From Clostridia bacterium (GTDB lineage: Bacteria; Bacillota; Clostridia; Oscillospirales; Acutalibacteraceae): DNA of 61,816 nucleotides. The DNA lies in the NCBI GenBank assembly GCA_017430535.1, contig JAFRMR010000007.1, positions 1-61,816 on the forward strand, in the 5' to 3' direction. Shown here piece by piece: positions 35,596-42,978 of this stretch. Position 1 is the first letter of the stretch; the number at the start of each line of letters is the position of its first letter. The notes below the pieces were generated by a model. It worked only from the letters and a program-made list of their open reading frames with translations. It was not told the DNA's origin and did not search any database. The position numbers and the translations under genes were made by a program.

Positions 35596-35976
35596 TTAAC
35601 CATTACCGCCTATTGAAAAATATGGCATAATGTAGGTGTCCTTGATTGTTTCCTCAGCTCTATACCTTGACAGGCTCAAATTCGTAATTCCTTCTTCTTT
35701 GCACCAAGAGAAAAAAGATTTCAAAGTTCTTGTATAACTCTGAATCGAATTTGCGGATAATCCGACATCACGCATACTCGAAATCATTCTTTCAAGATCT
35801 TTCTGTTCAATGGAATCCATTGAATTATCAATGGGTAAGTGCTTTCCGATTGATGTTAAATGCTTTTTGTAGGTTCGCAGAGTCTTTTCACTCAGACCCA
35901 TTGATTTCTTAAAAAGAAGGAAATCATCAAAGGTTTCTCTCATGCTGACTGAGACTTTCATCGTAATTTTTGCCAT
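35596..35976 (-). pseudogene. Truncated tyrosine recombinase (integrase N-terminal domain)
   Basis: 126 residues. The sequence is the core-binding SAM-like domain of a phage-type integrase: VSMRETFDDFLLFKKSMGLS, EKTLRTYKKHLTSIGK, then SANSIQSYTRTLKSFFSWCKEEG. It stops just after ETIKDTY, exactly where the catalytic domain should begin, and the Arg/His/Arg/Tyr residues are absent. So it is dead or only a DNA-binding fragment. AGGAGTG precedes the ATG at 35974-35976. It lies about 100 bases from a tRNA-Pro 3' fragment, the usual position of an integrase next to its attachment site. Confidence 0.8.
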
Positions 35977-36037
35977 TTTTTCAACACTCCTGATTCGTGA
36001 ATATTCGCAAAAAATCAAGCGTGTCGGTAAACAAAAG

Positions 36038-36076
36038 AAAAAACCGTTTAAACCCTTAAGTTTAAACGGTTTTTTT
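36038..36076. terminator. Bidirectional terminator next to att site
   Basis: AAAAAACCGTTTAAAC at 36038-36053 pairs perfectly with GTTTAAACGGTTTTTT from 36060. On the minus strand it follows the tRNA-Pro 3' fragment and may be the original terminator of that tRNA. Confidence 0.85.
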
Positions 36077-36080
36077 AAAT

Positions 36081-36126
36081 ATGGTCCGAGTGACGAGACT
36101 TGAACTCACGGCCTCTTGACCCCCAG
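36081..36126 (-). other. tRNA-Pro 3' fragment: attachment-site copy
   Basis: These 46 bases repeat positions 38031-38076 with a single mismatch (A for G at 36093). They correspond to tRNA-Pro(GGG) from the anticodon loop (CTGGGGG) to the CCA end. Homology stops exactly there. Such 3'-half duplications are left by tyrosine-recombinase integration into a tRNA gene. Confidence 0.88.
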
Positions 36127-36147
36127 GCGTGGAAATCAAGTTTCAAA

Positions 36148-36177
36148 TGGTGTCAAGCAGTGTCGGATGGTGTCAAG
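36148..36177. promoter_or_regulatory. Direct repeats beside the att core, possible arm sites
   Basis: Three 10-base units lie end to end: TGGTGTCAAG, CAGTGTCGGA, TGGTGTCAAG. Their position 22 bases from the tRNA-derived core suits integrase arm-type binding sites. Confidence 0.5.
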
Positions 36178-36267
36178 TTCAAAGGCTGAAATCCAAGTAA
36201 AATAAGGCCTCTAGACATTTTTGTCCCAAATTATCTTATTCCTCTTAAAGAATCTGTTTCCTTAAAT

Positions 36268-36301
36268 TAGCTACCAAATTTGGAAGCTAATTTGGTAGCT
36301 A
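36268..36301. repeat. Perfect 13-base inverted repeat
   Basis: TAGCTACCAAATT at 36268-36280 is the exact reverse complement of AATTTGGTAGCTA at 36289-36301, with an 8-base loop. A partial third copy (TTTTGGTAGTTAC) follows at about 36311. It could be a protein-binding site of the integrated element. Confidence 0.65.
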
Positions 36302-36507
36302 CGGGCACTTTTTTGGTAGTTACAGGATTCTAATAAAACGGCGAAACAAGAACTTGTTTGTTGTAAAAAATGGTTTTGCGAATCCTGATACAATTAAAAG
36401 ACGTTTGAAGTTAGTTTTTGGCTATTTGTGAACCCACATAAGACAAGAAATCAAAATAACAAGCTGAGTAGAATCGTGCTGATTTTTTATTGGGAGTGAT
36501 AATCAAA

Positions 36508-36612
36508 ATGAAAGTCGTAGAAAGAACCAGCTTTGAGTATGATATAGTTTTTGTTTCTGTTGACGTATACTTTGAGTTAATGGGTGTCAGCAAACATATC
36601 ATACTCTTGTAA
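36508..36612 (+). CDS. Possible 34-residue leader peptide
   Basis: A short frame (MKVVERTSFEYDIVFVSVDV and more) after GGGAGTGATAATCAAA. It stops four bases before the ATG of the next small gene, as in a coupled pair. No family is recognised, and a chance frame cannot be excluded. Confidence 0.3.
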   Translation: MKVVERTSFEYDIVFVSVDVYFELMGVSKHIILL

Positions 36613-36616
36613 AGAA

Positions 36617-36781
36617 ATGGGATTCGGTGAAAGATGCAGCCTCTGTAAGAATGAAACTGAAACACTCTATCTTGTCACCGCAAGGAAAGACGGCAAAGAG
36701 CAGAAAGCGACAGTCTGCCGTTCATGTGCAGAAAGAGTTATAGCAAAGTTTAAGAAGCAGAATAGCACAAATAGTAAGTAA
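36617..36781 (+). CDS. Small zinc-ribbon protein
   Basis: 54 residues with two Cys pairs, CSLC near residue 7 and CRSC near residue 33, separated by a basic TARKDGKEQKATV strand pair. This is a plain zinc-ribbon layout. An in-frame ATG at 36584 would add 11 residues. No good ribosome site is visible, so it may depend on translation of the preceding 34-codon frame. Function unknown. Confidence 0.5.
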   Translation: MGFGERCSLCKNETETLYLVTARKDGKEQKATVCRSCAERVIAKFKKQNSTNSK

Positions 36782-36837
36782 CTTTAATAATCACCGGCCT
36801 TTTCCATAGCGAAGAGGTCTTTGATTTATTTCAAACA

Positions 36838-36975
36838 TTTACTCGCGCGCGTGCGTATATAGGATTTGGAGGGGTTAATACCCCGTTTGAATTCTGATTT
36901 TTGCACGCGAAGGGCCTGGCCGCTGCTTTCGCCAGTCAACTTTTGAGATTTTGACCGCCCCCGGGGTTGCATTAT
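36838..36975. other. GC-rich patch with several short hairpins
   Basis: An abrupt GC-rich stretch inside AT-rich DNA contains ACTCGCGCGCGTGCGTATAT, a GGGGTTAATACCCC hairpin, GCACGCGAAGGGCC and CCGCCCCCGGGG. There is no open frame. It resembles the non-coding packaging-site regions next to small terminase genes of Firmicutes phages, from memory only. No phage gene flanks it. Confidence 0.35.
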
Positions 36976-37048
36976 AGTATGCATTAATGATAAAATTTTA
37001 AGTGCTAAAAAGATATTTCAAATATTCTATTATTCTGAGGATGAAACT

Positions 37049-37693
37049 ATGAAATCATTAAACTGTCCAAACTGTGGTGGTGCATATAATCCCACTAAGA
37101 TGCGCTGTGAATTTTGCGGAAGTTTCGTTATTATGGCAGATAAGGAACTTGATATTCCTAATGAAATTGTTTCAGAGATGAAATCTTCTATCATTGAAGC
37201 CGCCAAGACAAATTCGGAACAACCCGGCGTATACATTTTTGGGTCTTTATTTGGTAAAGGAGAGATTCCTTTAAGAATAGGGCCTGCTAATTATTACATT
37301 ACTAAATTTGCTAATGTTGGTGGTAAAATACTCCTAACCGAGAATAATTTGTACTTTTCATCACCACATACGTTACTAGGTAAAAATGAAGTGTGCATAC
37401 CACTTAAAAGTATTATATCCGTCCAGCAAACCAGTAACTTTGGCATTTCTCAAACTGTTACTGTAGTTACTAACGAAAAGAAAAATAGGTTCGTAGTTTT
37501 TCATGGAAAAGATTGGGTAGCTGCAATAGAAAAAGCAAAAAATGGAAATGTACCAACTGCAGCCCCTTTGTCGGTTAATCAACAAACAAATGACTATACA
37601 GACGAGTTGCGAAAATTAAAAGAACTTCTTGACGCAGGTATTATAACCGAAGAAGAGTTTGCGATTAAGAAAAGACAAATATTAAATATATAA
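37049..37693 (+). CDS. Zinc ribbon, GRAM/PH-like and SHOCT domain protein
   Basis: 214 residues with three modules. Residues 5-27 are a zinc ribbon (CPNC ... CEFC). Residues 80-165 are beta-rich with GGKILLTENNLYFSSPHTL, then KNRFVVFHGKDWVAAIEKA, typical of GRAM/bacterial PH-like domains. Residues 185-214 are a SHOCT motif (LRKLKELLDAGIITEEEF). SHOCT tails are common in mobile-element and stress proteins and are thought to mediate oligomer or membrane contacts. The ATG follows GAGGATGAAACT. Function unknown; membrane association is inferred. Confidence 0.75.
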   Translation: MKSLNCPNCGGAYNPTKMRCEFCGSFVIMADKELDIPNEIVSEMKSSIIEAAKTNSEQPGVYIFGSLFGKGEIPLRIGPANYYITKFANVGGKILLTENNLYFSSPHTLLGKNEVCIPLKSIISVQQTSNFGISQTVTVVTNEKKNRFVVFHGKDWVAAIEKAKNGNVPTAAPLSVNQQTNDYTDELRKLKELLDAGIITEEEFAIKKRQILNI

Positions 37694-37776
37694 TAATCGT
37701 TCTTCTTTGCTCGTTTCTATATATGGCAGCTATAAAAATTGGAGGAATAAACAATGAAAAAAGCAATCGTACTTTG

Positions 37777-37992
37777 AGAGCATTTAACAATAAGAAAAAG
37801 ATTCATTATCTTCTAAGTGGACCAACCGCAGACCAGTCAGACATAATCGGCGAATACTATTTGCCAGAATTAAAAGTCGGCGATCAATTAATAATTAAAG
37901 AATGTGGAGCATATTCTGAAACTTTATCTACTAGTTTTTATGGGTATAATAAGTCAACAGTTCATATTGAAAATAAGAACAGTCTTTCATAA
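37777..37992 (+). pseudogene. C-terminal fragment of a PLP-dependent (fold III) decarboxylase
   Basis: The reading KKKIHYLLSGPTADQSDIIG, then YLPELKVGDQLIIKECGAY and STSFYGY, matches the end of ornithine/diaminopimelate-type decarboxylases (..GPTCDS.D.I...LPEL.VGD.L.....GAYT..LS..FNG). Only about 70 residues remain, with no PLP lysine and no proper start. The upstream ATG with a ribosome site (37754) gives only a seven-codon frame. The residue that is Cys in ornithine decarboxylase (GPTCD) is Ala here. It is a leftover brought in or cut by recombination next to the tRNA. Confidence 0.65.
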
Positions 37993-37999
37993 AATGATA

Positions 38000-38029
38000 A
38001 AAGACCTGAAGCAAAAGCTTCAGGTCTTT
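38000..38029. terminator. Terminator of tRNA-Pro
   Basis: AAAGACCTGAAGC at 38000-38012 pairs perfectly with GCTTCAGGTCTTT at 38017-38029 around AAAA. It works in both directions. Confidence 0.88.
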
Positions 38030-38031
38030 TA

Positions 38032-38107
38032 TGGTCCGAGTGGCGAGACTTGAACTCACGGCCTCTTGACCCCCAGTCAAGCGCGCTACCAACTGCGCCA
38101 CACCCGG
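38032..38107 (-). tRNA. tRNA-Pro (anticodon GGG)
   Basis: A complete 76-base cloverleaf with encoded CCA. The acceptor stem is CCGGGTG/CACTCGG, the D stem GCGC/GCGC, the anticodon stem CTTGA/TCAAG around CTGGGGG (GGG reads Pro codons), and the T arm GTGAG-TTCAAGT-CTCGC. Its 3' 46 bases are duplicated at 36081-36126, so this gene is the rebuilt attachment site of an integrated element. Confidence 0.95.
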
Positions 38108-38172
38108 ATCTGTCTGTAACAGCATTTGCTATTATATCATATAATTTTTAAATGTCAAGAATAAAATCAAGG

Positions 38173-38200
38173 TTTACACGCCGGTTTTTTGTGGTATAAT
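38173..38200 (+). promoter_or_regulatory. Promoter of flavin oxidoreductase gene
   Basis: TTTACA at 38173-38178, 16 bases, TATAAT at 38195-38200. Confidence 0.72.
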
Positions 38201-38222
38201 TAACCAAAAGGGGGATCAGTAA

Positions 38223-40277
38223 ATGGATAAAAAATATGAGCCTTTATTTGAAAAATGGAAAATCGGCAATTGTGAAATCAAAAACCGTATTGTATTGACC
38301 AGTATGGGCGGTACCGACCTTTTCGGATGGATGGAAAAGAACCATTTTGATAAAGACGGCGCCGAGTTTATCATGCGCATAGCAAAGAATAATGTAGGCC
38401 TTATTCTTCCCGGATGTCAGCCGGTTTACAACCCCATGTTCGGCGCATGGCTTGAAAATAACAAAAAGATGTATAAAGATCTTGCCAGATGGATGCCGGA
38501 ATTTCATAAAACAGGAGCCAAGCTTTTCGTTCAGCTTACAGCCGGTTTCGGCCGTTCTTTCACGGTCAGCAGCATGATGGAGATGCTTTATAACACTCCT
38601 GTTTTGAATGTTCTGAGTAAGCCCATTATGAACCTTGATAAAATAACCGCATCTGCCAGCCCTTCGCCCAACAGGTGGAGTGATAAACTGCCTTCAAGGG
38701 AAATGACAAAGAAAGAAATCAACAGATTTGTTGAGTCCTTTGCCAAGTGTTCAAAGCTCCTTAAAGATGCCGGCGTAGACGGCGTTGAGGTCCATGCTGT
38801 TCATGAGGGCTATCTGCTTGATCAGTTTACTTTCAAATATGTTAATAAACGCACCGATGAATACGGCGGCTCTTTTGAAAACAGATACCGCTTTGCCGTT
38901 GATATTGTTAAAGCTATCAAGAAAGAATGCGGCGATGATTTCCCCGTATCCCTCAGGTACAGCGTTGTTTCCAAAACCAAAGGCATGCGTCAGGGCGCTC
39001 TGCCGGGTGAGGATTATGTTGAGGTCGGCAGAGATATGGAGGAGAGCGAAAGAGCTGCAAAATATCTTCAGGACGCGGGCTATGACTGCCTTAACTGTGA
39101 TAACGGTACCTATGATGCCTGGTATTGGGCCCATCCTCCTGTTTATATGCCTGAAAACTGCAACCTTGCAGATGTTGAGCATATAAAGAAATTTGTTGAT
39201 ATACCCGTAATCTGTGCCGGCAGGCTTGACCCTGCTGTTGCCGCTGAATCTATTGCCAGCGGCGGAATTGACGGCGCCGGATTTGCCCGCCCCTTCCTTG
39301 CAGATCAGGAGTGGGTTACCAAGCTTATCAATGAGGATGAAAAGAATATCCGCCCCTGCATTCTCTGCCATAACGGTTGCTTCAATATGTGCCATTATAA
39401 AGGCGTACCCAATGATCAGGAATTATCTGATTCTCTTCACCTTGCAAGATGTGCCGTCAATGCCGAAACAATGCAGTGGAAAAAGCACAGAATTGTAAAA
39501 ACAAACAATCCCAAAACCGTACATATTATCGGCGGCGGAATCGGCGGCATGGAAGCTGCCAGGGTTCTGAAACTCAGAGGCCATAATCCCGTTATACATG
39601 AAAAAACTGATGTTCTCGGCGGCATCTTTATTCCTGCCAGCGCCGAAAGCTACAAAGGCAAGCTCAGAGATCTGCTGGCGTGGTACCGGCTTCAGATGGC
39701 AGAGATGGGTATTGAAATCAAATATAATGATGAGGTTAAAGATGTTGCATCCTTCGGCGGAGCGCCGGTGATAGTTGCTACCGGCTCCGTTCCAAGGCTC
39801 CTCAAAAATGTGCCCGGCTATGAAAAAATGACTGAGGCCTGCGAATACCTCAATGGCAAAGAAGTAGGGGAGAAGGTTGCGGTAATCGGCGGCGGCCTTA
39901 CAGGCTGCGAAATTGCTTATGAGCTTGCTTTGACCGGCAAGAAACCCATTATTGTTGAAATGAAGGATGACCTTGTAAGCCAGAAGGGTGTTTGCCTTGC
40001 AAACTCCTCATATCTGCGTGAATGGTTTGCCCTTAATAAGGTTCCCGTTTATCTTGAAACCAGGCTCAAAGAGGTAAAGGACGGCTCCGTTATCTGCACG
40101 GATAAAGACGGTAAAGATATTGAAATTGAATGCGATTCCGTTATAAGCAGCGCCGGCTATATACCGTCGCCTCTTGTGCCTAAAGGCAAGAACATTTACC
40201 TTGTGGGTGATTGCCTTGCAATCGGAAATCTCCGCTCGGTTGTATGGAGAGCTTATGAGGTAGCAATGTCAATTTAA
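38223..40277 (+). CDS. NADH:flavin oxidoreductase, Old Yellow Enzyme/2,4-dienoyl-CoA reductase type
   Basis: 684 residues. Residues 1-345 are the FMN-binding barrel of the Old Yellow Enzyme family (EVHAVHEGYLLDQF with active-site His pair, RTDEYGGSFENRYRF, SGGIDGAGFARPFLAD). A [4Fe-4S] cluster motif CILCHNGCFNMC lies at about residues 380-391. The C-terminal half has two Rossmann folds (VHIIGGGIGGMEAARV near 434, VAVIGGGLTGCEIAYELAL) for FAD and NAD(P)H. This is the layout of 2,4-dienoyl-CoA reductase, enoate reductase and bile-acid BaiCD/BaiH enzymes. It reduces a C=C bond in an unknown substrate. It has its own promoter and terminator. Confidence 0.9.
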   Translation: MDKKYEPLFEKWKIGNCEIKNRIVLTSMGGTDLFGWMEKNHFDKDGAEFIMRIAKNNVGLILPGCQPVYNPMFGAWLENNKKMYKDLARWMPEFHKTGAKLFVQLTAGFGRSFTVSSMMEMLYNTPVLNVLSKPIMNLDKITASASPSPNRWSDKLPSREMTKKEINRFVESFAKCSKLLKDAGVDGVEVHAVHEGYLLDQFTFKYVNKRTDEYGGSFENRYRFAVDIVKAIKKECGDDFPVSLRYSVVSKTKGMRQGALPGEDYVEVGRDMEESERAAKYLQDAGYDCLNCDNGTYDAWYWAHPPVYMPENCNLADVEHIKKFVDIPVICAGRLDPAVAAESIASGGIDGAGFARPFLADQEWVTKLINEDEKNIRPCILCHNGCFNMCHYKGVPNDQELSDSLHLARCAVNAETMQWKKHRIVKTNNPKTVHIIGGGIGGMEAARVLKLRGHNPVIHEKTDVLGGIFIPASAESYKGKLRDLLAWYRLQMAEMGIEIKYNDEVKDVASFGGAPVIVATGSVPRLLKNVPGYEKMTEACEYLNGKEVGEKVAVIGGGLTGCEIAYELALTGKKPIIVEMKDDLVSQKGVCLANSSYLREWFALNKVPVYLETRLKEVKDGSVICTDKDGKDIEIECDSVISSAGYIPSPLVPKGKNIYLVGDCLAIGNLRSVVWRAYEVAMSI

Positions 40278-40290
40278 CAGCATAATAATT

Positions 40291-40320
40291 AAAGCAGCAG
40301 GTTTTGTCCTGCTGCTTTTT
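40291..40320. terminator. Bidirectional terminator
   Basis: AAAGCAGCAGG and CCTGCTGCTTT pair around TTTTGT, followed by TTTTCTG. It lies between convergent genes. Confidence 0.85.
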
Positions 40321-40329
40321 CTGTGTGTT

Positions 40330-42078
40330 TTATATTTTCTTTTTTACCGTGAGAATATTTTGATTATCGGTGTATTCATATTCAACCGAGTCCATATTTT
40401 TCTTAACAAGGAATATTCCCAGCCCGCCTATCTGGCGCTCCTCAACCGAAAGGGATGTGTCAGGATCCGGCTTATCAAGGGGGTTATATTTAATTCCGCT
40501 GTCTGCAAATTTAATAACTATTTCATCATTTTCGCTGTAAATGAATATATCTGCTTTTCCGCCTTCATCGCTGTAAGCGTAGGATGCAATATTTACAAAT
40601 ATCTCCTCAACAGATAAATCAATCTGCATCTGTGCTTTCATCGGGCAGCCGGCCGATTCAAGGTAACTGTCAACAAAGTTGATTACAGTTTCAAGGTTTT
40701 CTTTTTTTGCATCAACGGTTAGTTTTTTTATACCGCTGTTTCCGCTGAATCTGATGCACAGCATAGTCAAATCATCAAATTGAGGCGCGTCAGCCACAAA
40801 ATCATCTACAGATGATTTGATTCTATTTAGCAGGGCTTCCGATGTTTTGCCTTCAGTGTCATTAAAACATGCTAAAAGCCGCTCTTCGCCGAAAAGCTCC
40901 TTTGCTGAATTGTTTGCTTCTGTAACGCCGTCAGTATAAAGGCAGATTATATCTCCCGCATTGATTTTAATGCTGTTTTCTCTGTATTTTACATCTTCCA
41001 TACCGGCAAGCACCAGACCGCTTTTGGCTTTAAGATAACTTGCTTTGCTGTTGCTTACAAGTACAGGCGGGTTGTGCCCTGCACATACATATTTTATTTC
41101 TCCGCTTGTGAGGTCCAGAACACCTACCCAAAGCGTTACAAACATATCCGCTTCATTTCTGGCACACAGCACATTATTTGCAACGGTAACTGCCTCTGAA
41201 AGATTCGGAATATCCCTTATGCAGCTTTGAAGTATGGTTTTTGCCGTTGCCATAAACAGGGCCGCCGGAACACCTTTGCCCGATACATCGCCTATTTCAA
41301 ATGCAATATGTGTGGCATCGGTGAAAAATACATCATAAAAATCTCCGCCAACCTCTTTGGCAGCTTCCATAAGTGCGCTTACATCAAGCTCTTCTCTGCC
41401 GGGGTATGTTTCATCAATTGTAGGCAGTAAAGAACGCTGGATAACCGTTGCAACCTCAAGCTCGGATTGCATACGGCTTTTTTCAATCACAAGGTTTCTC
41501 TGCCGCTCGGTGTATGTGATTATTGTAACCATAAGGGCAAAACCGATTGCATTTATAAGTATAAACGGAATTGCAATCTGTTTTACAATATCAAGCGCCG
41601 TTTCAAAGGGCTTAACCATTATCAGCACAACGCTTAAATGAAATACCTCGCACAGTATTCCAAGCAAAAACGCAATATATGGTTTCTTCAGGAGGTTGTG
41701 CCATTTATATGATAATAATCCGCTTGCCAGGCCTATGCAGCAGGTTGCCACTACGCAGGCTTTTGCTGTTATCCCGCCGAGGGTCAGCCGGTGAATTCCG
41801 GCAATCAGGCCTGCAATAATGCCTCCTATGGGTCCTCCCACAAAGCCGGAAAGCATTGGCCCTATATCTCTTACGGAAACAACAGCCCCGTTAAGATTAA
41901 AGCCGGAAATATTGCCGTAAATACCGAATAATCCGCCCAGTATACCGAATATAACAGAATACTTCCATTTTTTCTCGTTCCCCATAAATTTGGACAGAAT
42001 ATCGCTGCCGCCGATAAATGCGGAAACAAGCAGTATAACAGCAAGGGTACCTATAAGTTTTGTAAAAATACTGTCCAT
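40330..42078 (-). CDS. Membrane sensor fused to SpoIIE-type phosphatase and RsbW-like kinase
   Basis: 582 residues. Residues 5-195 are a 5TM-LYT membrane sensor (GGLFGIYGNISGFNLNGAVV, VRDIGPMLSGFVGGPIGG) as in LytS proteins. Residues 205-425 form a PP2C/SpoIIE phosphatase: VIQRSLLPT linker, EVGGDFYDVF, GDVSGKGVPAALFM, CLYTDGVTEANN, PQFDDLTML. Residues 450-580 are an HATPase_c anti-sigma kinase-like domain (LSVEEIFVNIASYAY, GGLGIFLVKK). So a phosphatase and its opposing kinase are joined in one chain. The STAS protein encoded just upstream is the likely substrate. Confidence 0.85.
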   Translation of the reverse strand: MDSIFTKLIGTLAVILLVSAFIGGSDILSKFMGNEKKWKYSVIFGILGGLFGIYGNISGFNLNGAVVSVRDIGPMLSGFVGGPIGGIIAGLIAGIHRLTLGGITAKACVVATCCIGLASGLLSYKWHNLLKKPYIAFLLGILCEVFHLSVVLIMVKPFETALDIVKQIAIPFILINAIGFALMVTIITYTERQRNLVIEKSRMQSELEVATVIQRSLLPTIDETYPGREELDVSALMEAAKEVGGDFYDVFFTDATHIAFEIGDVSGKGVPAALFMATAKTILQSCIRDIPNLSEAVTVANNVLCARNEADMFVTLWVGVLDLTSGEIKYVCAGHNPPVLVSNSKASYLKAKSGLVLAGMEDVKYRENSIKINAGDIICLYTDGVTEANNSAKELFGEERLLACFNDTEGKTSEALLNRIKSSVDDFVADAPQFDDLTMLCIRFSGNSGIKKLTVDAKKENLETVINFVDSYLESAGCPMKAQMQIDLSVEEIFVNIASYAYSDEGGKADIFIYSENDEIVIKFADSGIKYNPLDKPDPDTSLSVEERQIGGLGIFLVKKNMDSVEYEYTDNQNILTVKKKI

Positions 42079-42103
42079 TATATCATTACCAATCTATTAT
42101 AGT

Positions 42104-42400
42104 TTATTCAATATTCAATATATCCGTAAAACCGGTCACATCAAATATATCCATTACCTCTTCACGGATATTTTTAACTGTCATAGTGCCCTGGGCATTC
42201 ATAAGCTTTTGCGCTTTCAGTATAACACGCAGCCCGGCAGATGAAGTGTAAACCATATCTTTTAAGTCAAGTATCAGTTCACTTACACCGTCCAGGTTAT
42301 CGGTAATGCATTTTTCAAGATCCGGCGCGGTAATTGTATCAATTCTGTCAGATACATTAATTGTAAGCGTACCGCCGTCTTTTTTGGTTGTAATTGCCAT
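42104..42400 (-). CDS. STAS-domain anti-sigma factor antagonist
   Basis: 98 residues of SpoIIAA/RsbV type. The phosphorylatable Ser lies in MVYTSSAGLRVIL near residue 55. The chain also has the usual DRIDTITAPDLE start and a C-terminal FDVTGFTDILNI. The ATG follows GGAGGATACTTT; a longer frame to 42427 lacks a ribosome site. It is the first gene of a two-gene operon with the phosphatase/kinase fusion. Dephosphorylation by the SpoIIE domain would release its partner, and phosphorylation by the HATPase domain would reset it. The final target, perhaps a sigma factor, is not in the window. Confidence 0.9.
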   Translation of the reverse strand: MAITTKKDGGTLTINVSDRIDTITAPDLEKCITDNLDGVSELILDLKDMVYTSSAGLRVILKAQKLMNAQGTMTVKNIREEVMDIFDVTGFTDILNIE

Positions 42401-42512
42401 AAAGTATCCTCCGGTAAATTTTTTCAAAAAACATTATAAACAAAATTCATAATAATTTCAACACACAATAAATAATTTTTAAGGAATGATAATGATTCTG
42501 TATATAAATAAA

Positions 42513-42538
42513 GGCGACAGACCATACGGCCTGTCGCT
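42513..42538 (-). terminator. Terminator of tRNA-Leu(CAG)
   Basis: GCGACAG and CTGTCGC pair around ACCATACGGC. On the minus strand CTTTATTTATAT follows. Confidence 0.7.
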
Positions 42539-42543
42539 GATGA

Positions 42544-42630
42544 TGGTGCGGATAACAGGACTTGAACCTGCACGAACTCGCATTCACTAGAACCTGAATC
42601 TAGCGCGTCTGCCAATTCCGCCATATCCGC
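42544..42630 (-). tRNA. tRNA-Leu (anticodon CAG)
   Basis: An 87-base class II tRNA with encoded CCA. The acceptor is GCGGATA..TATCCGC, the anticodon stem CTAGA/TCTAG around TTCAGGT (CAG), followed by a long variable arm (TGAATGCGAGTTCG region) and T arm CAGG-TTCAAGT-CCTG. It lies downstream of tRNA-Leu(GAG) on the same strand. Confidence 0.95.
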
Positions 42631-42646
42631 ATATTTAACAATAAGT

Positions 42647-42673
42647 AAAGGGGACTCCGTAAGGAATCCCCTT
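42647..42673 (-). terminator. Terminator of tRNA-Leu(GAG)
   Basis: AAAGGGGACTCC and GGAATCCCCTT pair (one mismatch) around GTAA, between the two tRNA-Leu genes. Confidence 0.7.
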
Positions 42674-42675
42674 CA

Positions 42676-42760
42676 TGGTGCGAGAGACGGGACTTGAACC
42701 CGTACGTACTGCTACACACGCCCCTCAAACGTGCGCGTCTGCCTATTCCGCCACTCTCGC
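42676..42760 (-). tRNA. tRNA-Leu (anticodon GAG)
   Basis: An 85-base class II tRNA with encoded CCA. The acceptor is GCGAGAG/CTCTCGC, the anticodon stem CACGT/GCGTG around TTGAGGG (GAG), then a long variable arm and T stem CGGG..CCCG. Together with the adjacent CAG tRNA it covers CUN leucine codons. Confidence 0.95.
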
Positions 42761-42923
42761 ATCTCTATATCCCGTTCGGAACAGATTGAATTATATCAAA
42801 CAGTCCGCCCGATGTCAAGTGATTTATTCATTTTTTATGGCAATATATTTTCAGCCGTATTTAAGAGTGCTTTTTTAATTTGTAATGAACCATATAAAAA
42901 CAAAACAGTTATTGGTATTGTTG

Positions 42924-42952
42924 TTTACTTTTCTTTCGCCGGATGATATAAT
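42924..42952 (+). promoter_or_regulatory. Promoter of the methyltransferase pair
   Basis: TTTACT at 42924-42929, 17 bases, TATAAT at 42947-42952, 26 bases before the ATG. Confidence 0.8.
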
Positions 42953-42978
42953 TCAAAAAAACATTTAAGGTAAAATAT

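Noticed and set aside
36411-36665. Minus-strand open frame of 84 codons in the small tRNA-bounded element
   Set aside because: Low-complexity translation and no ribosome site; the zinc-ribbon gene on the other strand fits better.
22849-38031. Intact prophage or conjugative element
   Set aside because: No capsid, tail, terminase, relaxase or type IV secretion genes are present; only an integrase fragment and att copies.
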